Assembly (NCBI RefSeq): GCF_018623055.1
Contig: NZ_CP076019.1
Location: 1,364,001-1,428,000 of the forward strand
Length of the DNA: 64,000 bases
Source of the DNA: Halorubrum sp. 2020YC2
Lineage (GTDB): Archaea; Halobacteriota; Halobacteria; Halobacteriales; Haloferacaceae
Direction: 5' to 3'
In this document: positions 43,909 through 52,685 of the stretch, one piece after another
Numbering within the stretch: the stretch's first letter is position 1
How the letters are laid out: every line of letters begins with the position of its first letter
Translations under genes and position numbers: made by a program
The notes under the pieces: model-generated
What the model was told of the DNA's origin: nothing
Database searches by the model: none
The model's input: the letters and a program-made list of their open reading frames with translations, nothing else

Positions 43909-45669
43909 TCAGCGGCGCCGACGGCCCCGGGGCCCCGGACCGGAACCGACGCGAACGCCGACGCTCAGACTCGCGAGCGCGACTGCGGCGACCGCGGCGA
44001 CGGCGCCGAACCCCGGCGACCGTCCGTCGGTGGCGCCGCCCTCCGCCCGCGACGCGTTCCCGGCGTCGCCGCCGCTGCCGTTCGATCCGCTCCCGCTCGC
44101 GTCGGTCGGCGCCGCCTCGGGCGGGACCGACTCGACGGCGGCTCCCACGGCGGGGGGCGCGTCGACGGTTCCGTGTCCGTACCGGTAGTCGGGCGCCGTC
44201 GCGTTCTCGGGGCGGACCGCGGTGTCGACGAGCGCCGACTCGACCGCCGGCGCGGCCGCTCGCCCGTCGGTCGCGGCGACCGCGAGCGCCGCGACCCCGC
44301 TGGCGTGCGGCGCCGCCATGCTCGTCCCCTGTCGGAAGACGTAGCTGCCCCCGGTGCCCGCGGCGGCGCTCGCGACCCGGACGCCCGGCGCGGTCACGTC
44401 GGGGACGACGTACGACGCGGGCCAGTCGCTCGGATATTCACCGAACGCGGCGGCGGAGTCGATCCGCTGCCCGCCCGAGAACGGCGGGACCCGCCGGTCG
44501 CCGTCGACCGCGCCGACGGCGACCGCGTCGTACGCGTTCGCGGGCGAGGAGGAGGCGTTCGCGCCCTCGTTGCCGACCGCGGCGACGACGACCGTTCCCG
44601 TCGCGCGGGCGTTCCTGACCGGCCCGACGAACCCGCGGAACGTGCCGTTCGCGCCGAGGCTCAGTTGGAGCACGTCGGCGTCGGCCGTCACCGTCGCGTG
44701 TTCCATCGATGCGACGACGGCCGCGAACGTCGCCGTCCCGTTCTCCTCGAACGCGTCGATGCCGTACAGCGTCGCCTCGGGCGCGACGCCGATGTACGTC
44801 CCCGAGGCGTTCCCGCCCGCGACCGTCCCCGCGACGTGGGTCCCGTGGCCGTCGGGGTCGCTCGCGTCCGCGACGTCGTCGCTCACGAGCGTCCCGTTCG
44901 CGTCGAACGACGCCCATCCGGCGAGGTCGATGTCCCGGTGGTCTGGGTCGACGCCGGTGTCGACGACCGCGACGGTGGCGCCCGCGCCCCGCGTGTCGAA
45001 CCGCTCCCAGGCGGTCGGCGCGCCGACCTGCTGCACCCCGGCCACGGCCCGGCCGCTCGGGTCGGCGCCGATCTGGGGCATAACGCTCGATCCGATCGGC
45101 TCGACGACGACGTTCTCGTGGATCCGGGTGACGTTCTCGACCGCGCGCAGGTCGGCGGCCGCCACGCGCCCGGCGTCGACGGAGACCAGCAGCGCGTTCG
45201 CCAGCCAGAACTCGCGCTCGACGGCGACCCCGGGCCGCGAGGCGGCGAACGACTCGAAGGCCGCGCGCTCGGCGTCGGCGTGGTCGCGCAGGTCTGCGAC
45301 CGCCGCGCTCGCGTCCGCGCCGGCCGGTGGAATCCCGTCCGCCGCGCCGAGCGCCGCGGGGTCGTCGACCGGCTCGAACCGCACGACGAGTTCGACCGTC
45401 CCGTTCGCCCCGGCGAGCGGGGAGTCGGTCTGGGCGACGCCCGCCGGAGCCTGACCGGCGTCGACCGTCCCGGGGGCGATCGCCGGTGACGTCGCCGTCG
45501 GAGACGCCGCGGCCGCGACCGCGCCGGTCCCGACCGCGAGCGCGACCAAAACCGCGCCGACTGCGAGCGCGACCGAGACGTTGGTTCGGACCGGTCGACC
45601 GCGGGAGCGCGGTCCGGCGTCCCGCGGTCGCCCCCGCGTCGACTCGTCCCGCGACCGACCGTCGATCAT
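43909..45669 (-). CDS. Subtilisin-like serine protease (S8), membrane-anchored
   Basis: A 586-residue extracellular protease. A hydrophobic segment (30-56) directs export. A pro-region (about 90-200) precedes the catalytic domain: D237 in VAVVDTGVD, H275 in DGHGTHVAGT, the oxyanion-hole asparagine in AVGNEGAN, and serine in FRQGTSMAAPHASG. After a Gly/Ser/Asn linker the C-terminus has a transmembrane helix (AVAAVAAVALASLSVGVRV) with a basic tail, a cell-surface anchor layout. It is a secreted, probably halolysin-type protease. The ATG at 45669 starts the only sensible signal sequence. The opposite-strand 43006 gene ends just 12 bases away. Confidence 0.92.
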   Translation of the reverse strand: MIDGRSRDESTRGRPRDAGPRSRGRPVRTNVSVALAVGAVLVALAVGTGAVAAAASPTATSPAIAPGTVDAGQAPAGVAQTDSPLAGANGTVELVVRFEPVDDPAALGAADGIPPAGADASAAVADLRDHADAERAAFESFAASRPGVAVEREFWLANALLVSVDAGRVAAADLRAVENVTRIHENVVVEPIGSSVMPQIGADPSGRAVAGVQQVGAPTAWERFDTRGAGATVAVVDTGVDPDHRDIDLAGWASFDANGTLVSDDVADASDPDGHGTHVAGTVAGGNASGTYIGVAPEATLYGIDAFEENGTATFAAVVASMEHATVTADADVLQLSLGANGTFRGFVGPVRNARATGTVVVAAVGNEGANASSSPANAYDAVAVGAVDGDRRVPPFSGGQRIDSAAAFGEYPSDWPASYVVPDVTAPGVRVASAAAGTGGSYVFRQGTSMAAPHASGVAALAVAATDGRAAAPAVESALVDTAVRPENATAPDYRYGHGTVDAPPAVGAAVESVPPEAAPTDASGSGSNGSGGDAGNASRAEGGATDGRSPGFGAVAAVAAVALASLSVGVRVGSGPGPRGRRRR

Positions 45670-45852
45670 GGACGGATCCTTCGCGGGTCGGCGCAAATAG
45701 CTTCTGCTCGGGCGTGCCGACGGTTTCCGGCGGCGACCTCGCGGGCGCCCGTCGCGGCCTCGCGGCCGTCCGTCGGCGGTACCGCCCGTTCGCCGCTTCC
45801 GTCGATCCCCGCTTCCGCCAATACTTATGACCCGGCCCTCGTTACGGCGACT

Positions 45853-46443
45853 ATGACAGATGTCGTAATCGTCGGCGGTGGACCCGCCGGCCTGAGCGCC
45901 GGACTGTTCGCGAGCAAGAACGGACTCGACGCGACCCTCTTCGACACGGACGGGACGTGGATGCACAAGGCGCACCTGTTCAACTACCTCGGGGTAGGCT
46001 CCGTCGGCGGCAGCGAGTTCATGGCGACCGCCCGCCAGCAGGTCGACGACTTCGGCGTCGACCGCCACCAGGGCGAGCAGGTCACGGGCGTCGAGTCGAC
46101 CGACGACGGCTTCACCGTAACGACCGAGGACGGCGAGTACGACGCCGACTACGTCGTCCTCGCGACGGGCGCGAACCGCGACCTCGCTGAGGCGCTCGAC
46201 TGCGAGTTCGACGACGACGACACCGTCAGCGTCGGCGTCTCGATGGAGACCAGCGTCGAGGGCGTCTACGCGACCGGCTCGATGGCCCGCGCCGAGGAGT
46301 GGCAGGCGGTCATCTCCGCCGGCGACGGCGCCGCCGCCGCGCTCAACATCCTCTCGAACGAGAAGGGCGAGCACTACCACGACTTCGACGTCCCCGACAC
46401 CGCGGCCTCGGTGTTCGGCGACCTGATCGACGACGAGGAGTGA
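45853..46443 (+). CDS. FAD-dependent thioredoxin-reductase-like protein, single nucleotide domain
   Basis: A 196-residue protein with one FAD-binding fold: TDVVIVGGGPAGLSAGLFASKNGLDATLFD (GxGxxG) at the N-terminus, LATGANRD in the middle, and VEGVYATGSMARAEEWQAVISAGDGAAAALNIL at the C-terminus, the usual FAD pyrophosphate motif of this family. It lacks the NADPH-binding domain and the CxxC redox pair of thioredoxin reductase. Truncated relatives serve as electron carriers or sensors; the role here is unknown. Confidence 0.85.
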   Translation: MTDVVIVGGGPAGLSAGLFASKNGLDATLFDTDGTWMHKAHLFNYLGVGSVGGSEFMATARQQVDDFGVDRHQGEQVTGVESTDDGFTVTTEDGEYDADYVVLATGANRDLAEALDCEFDDDDTVSVGVSMETSVEGVYATGSMARAEEWQAVISAGDGAAAALNILSNEKGEHYHDFDVPDTAASVFGDLIDDEE

Positions 46444-46491
46444 GCCGCGTTTCGGCGCGTCTCTCCGCGCCGATCGCTTCTGTCCGTTCTT

Positions 46492-48150
46492 TTACCGACG
46501 CGACAGGCGCCGCCGGACCGCGTCGACGCCGCGCCGAACCCCCCGACCGATCCGCGTCGCGGCGAACGCGCCGCGGACGAACCAGTCGGTCGGGATCCGG
46601 TCCGGGAACGTCAGCGGACCGACCCGCGAGACGCCGACGGTCCGCGTCTCCGTGTACCGCTGAATCCCCTCTCGCCCGTGGCGGCGACCGAGTCCCGAGT
46701 CGCCGAACCCGCCCATCGGCGCGTCGTTTGCGCCCCACGTCGCGAGGAACGCGTCGTTGACGTTCACCGTGCCGCAGTCTATCTCGCGGGCGAGTTCGGC
46801 GCCCCGCTCGCGGTCCCCGGTCCAGACGCTCGCGTTGAGTCCGTACGGGGAGTCGTTCGCCGCCGCGACCGCCGCGTCCGCGTCCGGGACCGGCGTCACG
46901 ACGGCCACCGGTCCGAACGTCTCCTCGCAGGCGACCGTCGCGTCCGGGTCGACGCCGGTCAGTACCGTCGGCTCGTAGCAGTACGGCGCCACGTCGGGCC
47001 GGGCGCGCCCGCCGGTCTCGACGGTCGCACCGCGGTCGCGGGCGTCCGCGACGTGGGACTCGACGCGGGCCAACTGGTCGGCGTCGACGAGCGAGCCGAG
47101 GTCGGCGTCGTAGTCGTAGCCGGTCCCGAGCGTCACCGCCTCAGTTTCGCGGACGAACGCGTCGAGGAAGGCGTCGTACGCGGACTCGACGACGTAGATC
47201 CGCTCGGCGGAGAGGCAGAGCTGGCCCGCGTTCGAGAAGCAGGCCTGGACCGCGCCGCGGGCGACCTCGTCGACGTCGGCGTCCCCGCACACGACGAGGG
47301 GGTTGTTGCCGCCGAGTTCGAGCGAGCAGCCGATCAGGTTCCGGCCCGCGCGCTCCGCGATGGTCCGGCCGGTCGCCGTACTGCCCGTGAACGCGACGTA
47401 GTCGACCGCGTCGATCAGCGGCGGGCCGACCGTCGGCCCCTCTCCCGTGACGACCTGAAAGAGGTCGTCGGGGAGGCCGGCGAGCTCCAGCAGCTCGGAG
47501 AGGAGCAGCGCCCCATAGGGGGTCTTCTCGTCCGGTTTCAGCACGACGGCGTTGCCCGCGGCCAGCGCGGGGATCGCGTCCGCCATCGACAGCGTGAGCG
47601 GGTAGTTCCACGGCGAGATCACGCCGACGACGCCGACCGGCTCGCGGGTGACCGTCGCGGTCGTGACCCCGGGCGCCACGCCCCGACGTCGCTCCTCGGA
47701 GAGCGCGTCCGGCGCCTCGCTCGCGACGTACGCGCAGCCGGTCGGCACGTCGAACAGCTCCTCGACCGCGGTGCGCCGGGACTTCCCGGTCTCCAGCTGG
47801 AGGACGTCCAACAGCTCCTCGCGGCGCTTCGCGACGAGGTCGCCGAACCGGTCGACGACCCGGGCGCGCTCCGCCGCCGGCGTCTCGGCCCACGCCGACT
47901 GCGCCTCGCGGGCGCGCTCGACCGCGGCCTCGACGTCGGCGGCGTCGCAGGCCGGGACGCTCCCGATCCGCTCGGCGGTCGCCGGGGCGAACACGTCGAG
48001 CGCGTCGGGGTCGCCCTCCGGGTCGTCGGCCCGGTCGTCGGCGTCGGCAGCGGGCCGAGAGCGCGCGACGCGGTCGCTGAGACCGTCGAGCCGTCGCGCC
48101 GCGAGCGTCGGGGCGTCGTCGACCACGGTAGGGGGATCCGTCGAGGACAT
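46492..48150 (-). CDS. Aldehyde dehydrogenase (succinate-semialdehyde-type)
   Basis: A 552-residue NAD(P)+-dependent aldehyde dehydrogenase. Family blocks: VVGVISPWNYPLTLSMADAIPALAAGNAVVLKPDE, FTGSTATGRTIAERAG, catalytic ELGGNNP glutamate, and the nucleophile cysteine in SNAGQLCLSAERIY. ACEETFGPVAVVTPV and GLNASVWTGDRERG follow. An N-terminal acidic extension (1-50) and a C-terminal 50-residue basic tail are unusual. Succinate-semialdehyde is suggested by overall style only; other aldehydes are possible. It is co-oriented with an AI-2E transporter. Confidence 0.9.
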   Translation of the reverse strand: MSSTDPPTVVDDAPTLAARRLDGLSDRVARSRPAADADDRADDPEGDPDALDVFAPATAERIGSVPACDAADVEAAVERAREAQSAWAETPAAERARVVDRFGDLVAKRREELLDVLQLETGKSRRTAVEELFDVPTGCAYVASEAPDALSEERRRGVAPGVTTATVTREPVGVVGVISPWNYPLTLSMADAIPALAAGNAVVLKPDEKTPYGALLLSELLELAGLPDDLFQVVTGEGPTVGPPLIDAVDYVAFTGSTATGRTIAERAGRNLIGCSLELGGNNPLVVCGDADVDEVARGAVQACFSNAGQLCLSAERIYVVESAYDAFLDAFVRETEAVTLGTGYDYDADLGSLVDADQLARVESHVADARDRGATVETGGRARPDVAPYCYEPTVLTGVDPDATVACEETFGPVAVVTPVPDADAAVAAANDSPYGLNASVWTGDRERGAELAREIDCGTVNVNDAFLATWGANDAPMGGFGDSGLGRRHGREGIQRYTETRTVGVSRVGPLTFPDRIPTDWFVRGAFAATRIGRGVRRGVDAVRRRLSRR

Positions 48151-48213
48151 CAGATGTCGAACAGAGGGGCGGGCGAGGGAAAGCCGTACCGGCGGCGGGG
48201 TCGGGTGGACGGG

Positions 48214-49233
48214 CTACTCGGTCGCGTCCGCGGTCCCGTCGACCCCCTCCGACGACGCGCCGTGCTCCGAGAGCATGTCGATCACTTCGAGCAGCAGCGA
48301 CACGACGAGCGGGCCGACGATGACGCCGACCGCGCCCAGCGAGAGGATGCCGCCGACGAACCCGACGAAGTAGAGGCCGGGAGAGATCTTCCCGGTCCGG
48401 TCGGCAAGTTGCGTTCGGATCACCGCGTCCGGAACGAACGCGACGACGACGAGCCCGATCACCAGCACCGCGACCGCCCGCCCGGTCTCTCCGACGAGGA
48501 GGTCGCCGGCCCCGAGCGCGACGACGAGGACGCTCGGACCGACGACGGGAATGAACTGGAGGACCCCCGCGATGACGGCCAAAAGGACCGGCGAGCCGTA
48601 TCCGAGGAGCCGGAACACCGCGAACGCGAGGAGGAAGGTCCCGGCCGCGGTCGCGGCCTGGAGCACGTAGATCGAGTACAGCGTCCGCCGCGTCCGCTCG
48701 TGGAGCCGAGACGGGATGTCGTGGTACTCCTCGGGGACGATGCCGAAGACCGCCGTTTCGACGGCCGTCGGCCGGTAGAGGATCCCGTACACGAGGAACG
48801 TGAACACGACGAGCTCCAAGACGAGCACCGGGGCCGCGCCCGCGACGGCGAGCGCGACTCCCCTGACCCACGTCTCGGCGGCCGCGGCGAACGGCGCGAT
48901 CTCGACGACCGTCTCGAACCCGCCGACGCTGATCGGGACGAGGTCCGGGATCTGCTCGAGGATCGCGATCAGCTCCGACCGCCGTCGGTACAGCGCGTAG
49001 AGGAGCGGCGCCACGACGAGGGTGGCGCCGACGAACGCGACGGCGGTGGCGACGCCGCAGGCGATCCGGCGCGAGAGGCCGCGGCCGACGAGCCGCTGCC
49101 GGAGGGGGTAGAGCACGTACGCGACGGTGACCGCGAACACGACCGTCCGCAGCACCTCCGCCAGCACGGCCGCCGCGAGCGTCGCCAGAGCGACGAGCAG
49201 CACGCCGAGCAGCCGTTGCCGGTTGAGAACCAT
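48214..49233 (-). CDS. AI-2E family transporter
   Basis: A 339-residue membrane protein with about eight helices, family block FTFLVYGILYRPTAVETAVFGIVPEEYHDIP in the middle and GSPVLLAVIAGVLQFIPVVGPSVLVVALG and GIVGGILSLGAVGVIVGPLVVSLLLEV-like helices at the C-terminus. Members export small molecules or Na+/H+; quorum signals are only one of several suggested substrates. ATG 49233 is preferred because the sequence becomes membrane-like at once. Divergent from repeat copy E. Confidence 0.9.
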   Translation of the reverse strand: MVLNRQRLLGVLLVALATLAAAVLAEVLRTVVFAVTVAYVLYPLRQRLVGRGLSRRIACGVATAVAFVGATLVVAPLLYALYRRRSELIAILEQIPDLVPISVGGFETVVEIAPFAAAAETWVRGVALAVAGAAPVLVLELVVFTFLVYGILYRPTAVETAVFGIVPEEYHDIPSRLHERTRRTLYSIYVLQAATAAGTFLLAFAVFRLLGYGSPVLLAVIAGVLQFIPVVGPSVLVVALGAGDLLVGETGRAVAVLVIGLVVVAFVPDAVIRTQLADRTGKISPGLYFVGFVGGILSLGAVGVIVGPLVVSLLLEVIDMLSEHGASSEGVDGTADATE

Positions 49234-49326
49234 GCCGTCGGCGTCGTAATCCCCGGCAAAAGTCGTTGCGGTGGTGGCGGCGACCGCTATCTGTTGTTTA
49301 AATATCTGCGGCAGGTGGCGACGATA

Positions 49327-49743
49327 CTTATAAAGAACAATGCGGTGGCGCGTGCCGACGAGCGCCCGAAGGGCGCGAAGTCGCACGCGCGAGGGACGCG
49401 GTGAGTGAGGGGCGACCGGAGAGAGCCCCGAGCGAACCGCGAGGCTGGGGATGGATGAGGTGCTGTGCGGGGCGGGGTGGAACTCAAAGGGGCGGTCGCG
49501 AGGTCGCCGTAGGCGACGCAAGGACCGCAGGGAGCGAGCGACCGAGGACCACAGCGAGCGTACGGCGACCTCGCGACTGGGGCTTTGGAGGTGTCCGCCG
49601 AGGATCCACAGTCGACCACGTATAACCGAGCGACTGGGGCTTTGGAAGCGTTCACCGCCGAACCGCCGACAACCGATTATAAATAAGCGGCTGGGACTTC
49701 GGAAGCGTCCCTCGTCGAATCGTCGGAGTCCTAACACGGAACA
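49327..49743 (+). repeat. TATA-flanked structured element, copy E, with three 57-bp end modules
   Basis: The only plus-strand copy. TATA (ACTTATAAA, 49326-49334), GCGGTGGCGCGTGCC, GCACGCGCGAGGGA, a split stem (49398-49402 with 49436-49440; 49409-49413 with 49425-49429), GAGGCTGGGGATGGATGAGG, GGTGGAACTCAAAGGGGC, and a perfect 16-bp stem (49495-49510 with 49562-49577). Three successive 57-bp modules start at 49573, 49630 and 49687; the first two end in TATAAC or TTATAAATAA. The following aminotransferase starts at 49807. Confidence 0.86.
49573..49743 (+). repeat. Tandem array of the 57-bp TATA-bearing module (part of copy E)
   Basis: Three modules of exactly 57 bases each begin GCG(A/G)CTGGG(G/A)CTT(T/C)GG. 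Copy D has the same module twice with the same 57-base period. In most modules a TATA-like motif occupies positions about 45-55. The third copy here lacks it and is more diverged. Confidence 0.85.
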
Positions 49744-49806
49744 CACTCGCCCTCGACAACCACCGGCAACCACAGCACCTAACCTCGCGGCCGCCCGAAC
49801 GCGGGT

Positions 49807-50961
49807 ATGCGCATCGACCCGTTCGGCCTCGAACGCTGGTTCGCGGAGCACGAGCACGAGGCCGACATCATGCTGGCCGAAAGCGGGATCCGGTCGCTCG
49901 ACGCGGGCCGGTTCGACCTCGACCCGGGGAAGCTCGGCTACGTCATCCCGACCGACGGCGACCCCGAGTTCCGGGCGTCCGTCGGTGACCGCTACGACCG
50001 GTCCGCCGACGAGGTGCTCTTCACCTGCGGCACGCAGGAGGCGAACTTCCTGACGTTCCTCTCGCTACTTGGCGACGAGGGGCCCGTCGGCGGAAACGGT
50101 GAGACGGCCGGCGTCGGCTCCGGCACCCACGCGGTCGTCGTCACCCCCACCTACCAGGCGCTCCACGCCGTGCCGGACGCGTTCGGGGACGTGACCCGCG
50201 TCGAACTGGAGCCGCCCGAGTGGGAACTGGACCCCGACGCCGTCGCGGACGCCGCCCGCGACGACACCGCCGTCATCGTCGTCAACAACCCGAACAACCC
50301 CACCGGGCAGTACCACGACGAGGCGGCGATGCGGGCGGTGTACGACGTCGCCGTCGACCGCGACGCCTACCTGCTCTGCGACGAGGTGTACCGCCTGCTG
50401 GCCGCGGAGCCGCAGCCGCCGGTCGCGAGCTACGGGGCGCACGGCATCTCGACGACGAGCCTCACGAAGGCGTACGGGCTGGCCGGCCTCCGGTTCGGCT
50501 GGATCGCTGGGCCGGAGCCGGTCGTCGAGCGCGCGTGGCGCTGGAAGGACTACACCACCATCTCCCCGAGCCTGTTCGGCCAGCACGTCGCGAAGCAGGC
50601 GCTCGGCCGGCGCGAGGACCGGATCCTGTCGGAGAACCGCGAACTGGCGGCCGCCCACCGCGACCGCGTCGCGGACTGGGTCGACGCACACGACCTCGAC
50701 TGGCTCGACCCCGTCGGCGTCAACGCGTTCGTGACGGTCCCCGACGGCTTCGCGGACGCGGAGGAGTTCTGCCGGACGGTCGTCGAGGAGGCGAGCGTCG
50801 TCCTCGCGCCCGGCGGTCTGTTCGGCTTCCCGGGCCGCTTCCGGATCGGATTCGGTCTCCCGACCGAGGAACTGGAAGACGGTCTCGACCGGGTGAGCCG
50901 CGTGATCGAGGAGCACGCCGCGGCGTCCGACTCGGCCGCGACGACCGGAGGTGACGCCTGA
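49807..50961 (+). CDS. PLP-dependent class I/II aminotransferase
   Basis: A 384-residue aminotransferase of the fold-type I family. Conserved elements: FTCGTQEANFLTFLSLLG (phosphate-binding), VIVVNNPNNPTGQYHDE, YLLCDEVYRLLA and the Schiff-base lysine in STTSLTKAYGLAGLRFGWIAGPE. C-terminal arginine FPGRFRIGFGL. Substrate not evident; this PLP subgroup includes capreomycidine synthase-like and aspartate-type enzymes. The stop overlaps the ATG of the small membrane protein, so they are coupled. Confidence 0.92.
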   Translation: MRIDPFGLERWFAEHEHEADIMLAESGIRSLDAGRFDLDPGKLGYVIPTDGDPEFRASVGDRYDRSADEVLFTCGTQEANFLTFLSLLGDEGPVGGNGETAGVGSGTHAVVVTPTYQALHAVPDAFGDVTRVELEPPEWELDPDAVADAARDDTAVIVVNNPNNPTGQYHDEAAMRAVYDVAVDRDAYLLCDEVYRLLAAEPQPPVASYGAHGISTTSLTKAYGLAGLRFGWIAGPEPVVERAWRWKDYTTISPSLFGQHVAKQALGRREDRILSENRELAAAHRDRVADWVDAHDLDWLDPVGVNAFVTVPDGFADAEEFCRTVVEEASVVLAPGGLFGFPGRFRIGFGLPTEELEDGLDRVSRVIEEHAAASDSAATTGGDA

Positions 50962-51245
50962 TGGGGTTCTTCGGCGACCTCAAAGAGGACGTGGTCGAGT
51001 TCGTCCGCAACCCGACCGACGAGCAGAAGATCCTGGTGGCCGCGGCGCTCTCTATCGCCGTCGCGGACCGCTTCTTCTACGCCATCGACTTCCCGTTCGT
51101 CGTGCGGACGACGGCCGCGGTCGGCGTCGGCTTCATCGTCATGTTCGTCGTCAGCTACCTGTACACGGGCCAGCTCGTCCCGCCGGACGGGAACGTCGAC
51201 GAGGACGAAGAGCGGGAGGAGTACGTCGACGAACTGGACCCCTAA
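50961..51245 (+). CDS. Small membrane protein, coupled to the aminotransferase
   Basis: A 94-residue protein with two hydrophobic helices (about 24-44 and 48-72; VAAALSIAVADRFFYAIDF and RTTAAVGVGFIVMFVVSYLYTG) between an acidic helix and an acidic tail. The ATG overlaps the preceding stop (TGATG). No domain recognised. Confidence 0.8.
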   Translation: MGFFGDLKEDVVEFVRNPTDEQKILVAAALSIAVADRFFYAIDFPFVVRTTAAVGVGFIVMFVVSYLYTGQLVPPDGNVDEDEEREEYVDELDP

Positions 51246-51356
51246 CCGCCGCAGACGCCGTCCGACGAGTTCACGGCCGCCGCGACCGCCGACCCGTGAG
51301 CGCCCGTCCGACGGCGTTCCAAACCGTTTATACACGCGCCGCGGGAAATACCGCTT

Positions 51357-51734
51357 ATGCCGCGAGAGCAGAAGCAGGTTCGCGAACTCCAGGAGGGCAG
51401 CTACGTGATGATGGACGACGCGCCCTGTAAGATCAATCACTACAGCACCGCCAAACCCGGCAAACACGGCAGCGCCAAGGCTCGCGTCGAGGGCAAGGGC
51501 GTCTTCGACGACAAGAAGCGCTCGCTCTCGCAACCGGTCGACGCGAAGGTGTGGGTCCCGATCATCCAGCGGAAGCAGGGACAGGTCGTCAACGTCAGCG
51601 GCGACGAGGTCCAGGTGATGGATCTGGACACCTACGACACCTTCACGATGCGGATCCCCGAGGGCGAGGACTTCGCCTCGGACGACAACATCGAGTACCT
51701 CGACTACGAGGGCCAACGGAAGATCATCGGGTAG
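51357..51734 (+). CDS. Translation initiation factor 5A (aIF5A)
   Basis: A 125-residue archaeal IF5A, which helps the ribosome pass polyproline and is modified by hypusination. The hypusine loop is [16 protein letters not shown] with K36 as the modified lysine. The SH3-like N-domain and OB-fold C-domain ([29 protein letters not shown]) are complete. The next gene is an agmatinase in the same direction, five bases away, which fits a link to hypusine and polyamine chemistry. A TTTATAC box lies about 28 bases upstream. Confidence 0.96.
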   Translation: MPREQKQVRELQEGSYVMMDDAPCKINHYSTAKPGKHGSAKARVEGKGVFDDKKRSLSQPVDAKVWVPIIQRKQGQVVNVSGDEVQVMDLDTYDTFTMRIPEGEDFASDDNIEYLDYEGQRKIIG

Positions 51735-51739
51735 TCGGT

Positions 51740-52642
51740 ATGTTCCCCGGAGCGACGACCGACCGCGAAGCTGCTTCCTACGTGGTCGTCGGCGCTCCGC
51801 TCGACGCCACGACCACTTTCCAGCCGGGCACCCGGTTCGGACCGGACCGGGTCCGGCGCTTTTCAGAGAGCTACGACGACTACGACCGCCGCACCGACAG
51901 TCGCTTCGCCGCGCTGGGCGTCCACGACGCGGGCGACGTGCGCCCGTGGGACGACGTGCGGGCGTACCTCGACCACCTCGCCGCCGAACTCCGGAGCGTC
52001 GTCTACGACGGCGCCGTCCCCCTGCTCGTCGGCGGCGAACACACGGTCACGTACGCGGGCGTCGACGCCGTCGACCCCGACGTGCTCGTCGTCTGCGACG
52101 CCCACCTCGACCTGCGCGACGCGTACGACGGGAACCCGTGGAACCACGCCTGCGTCACGCGCCGGTGTCTCGACGACCTCGGCGTCGACCGCGCCGTGGT
52201 CGTCGGCGCCCGGACCGGCTCCGAGGCGGAGTGGAACCGCGCGGCCGACGCCGACGTGGAGGTCGTCGCGCCCGAGGACGCCCGCGAGTGGATAGGTGCG
52301 CTCGACGGCGACGGCTCCGGAGAAGCCGGCCCGTTCGACGACGGGGACTCCGTCTACTGCTCGGTCGACGTCGACGCGCTCGACCCCGCCTACGCCCCTG
52401 GAACCGGCACGATGGAGCCGTTCGGACTTGAGCCGCGGGAGGTCCGCGACCTCGTCCGCGCGGTCGCCCCCCGCGCCGACGGGTTCGACGTCGTCGAGGT
52501 GAACGACCGCGACGACGGGCAGGCGGCGGCGCTGGCCGGGAAGCTACTGCGGGAGTTCGCGCACTCGCACGCGAGCGCGACCGACGGCGGCCGGACCGAC
52601 GGCGGCCGGACCGACGGCGGCCGGACCGACGGCTCGGCGTAG
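51740..52642 (+). CDS. speB: Agmatinase/arginase-family ureohydrolase
   Basis: A 300-residue binuclear manganese hydrolase that splits agmatine into putrescine and urea (or a related guanidine). Ligands are visible: H101 in LVGGEHTVTY, D120, H122 and D124 in VVCDAHLDLRD, and D210, D212 in YCSVDVDALDPAYAPG. The GNPWNHACV loop and final VEVNDRDDG block close the site. Five bases separate it from IF5A; in haloarchaea agmatine-linked hypusine formation is known, so the pairing is probably functional. The C-terminus carries TDGGR repeats from a 15-bp tandem repeat. Confidence 0.93.
   Translation: MFPGATTDREAASYVVVGAPLDATTTFQPGTRFGPDRVRRFSESYDDYDRRTDSRFAALGVHDAGDVRPWDDVRAYLDHLAAELRSVVYDGAVPLLVGGEHTVTYAGVDAVDPDVLVVCDAHLDLRDAYDGNPWNHACVTRRCLDDLGVDRAVVVGARTGSEAEWNRAADADVEVVAPEDAREWIGALDGDGSGEAGPFDDGDSVYCSVDVDALDPAYAPGTGTMEPFGLEPREVRDLVRAVAPRADGFDVVEVNDRDDGQAAALAGKLLREFAHSHASATDGGRTDGGRTDGGRTDGSA
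52580..52640. repeat. 15-bp tandem repeat in the 3' end of the agmatinase gene
   Basis: GGCGGCCGGACCGAC is repeated three times in phase with the codons, giving TDGGRTDGGRTDGGR at the C-terminus. It lies outside the catalytic core and may vary between strains. Confidence 0.85.
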
Positions 52643-52685
52643 GGGGGCGATGTCGAACCCGCCGGACCAACCGACGGCCGACCGC

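Noticed and set aside
16483-49853. Reading frames inside the dispersed element (for example 16483-16773, 32688-32969, 49451-50053).
   Set aside because: The frames differ between copies, are basic and proline-rich, and the conserved unit is the RNA-like sequence with compensatory stems, not a protein.
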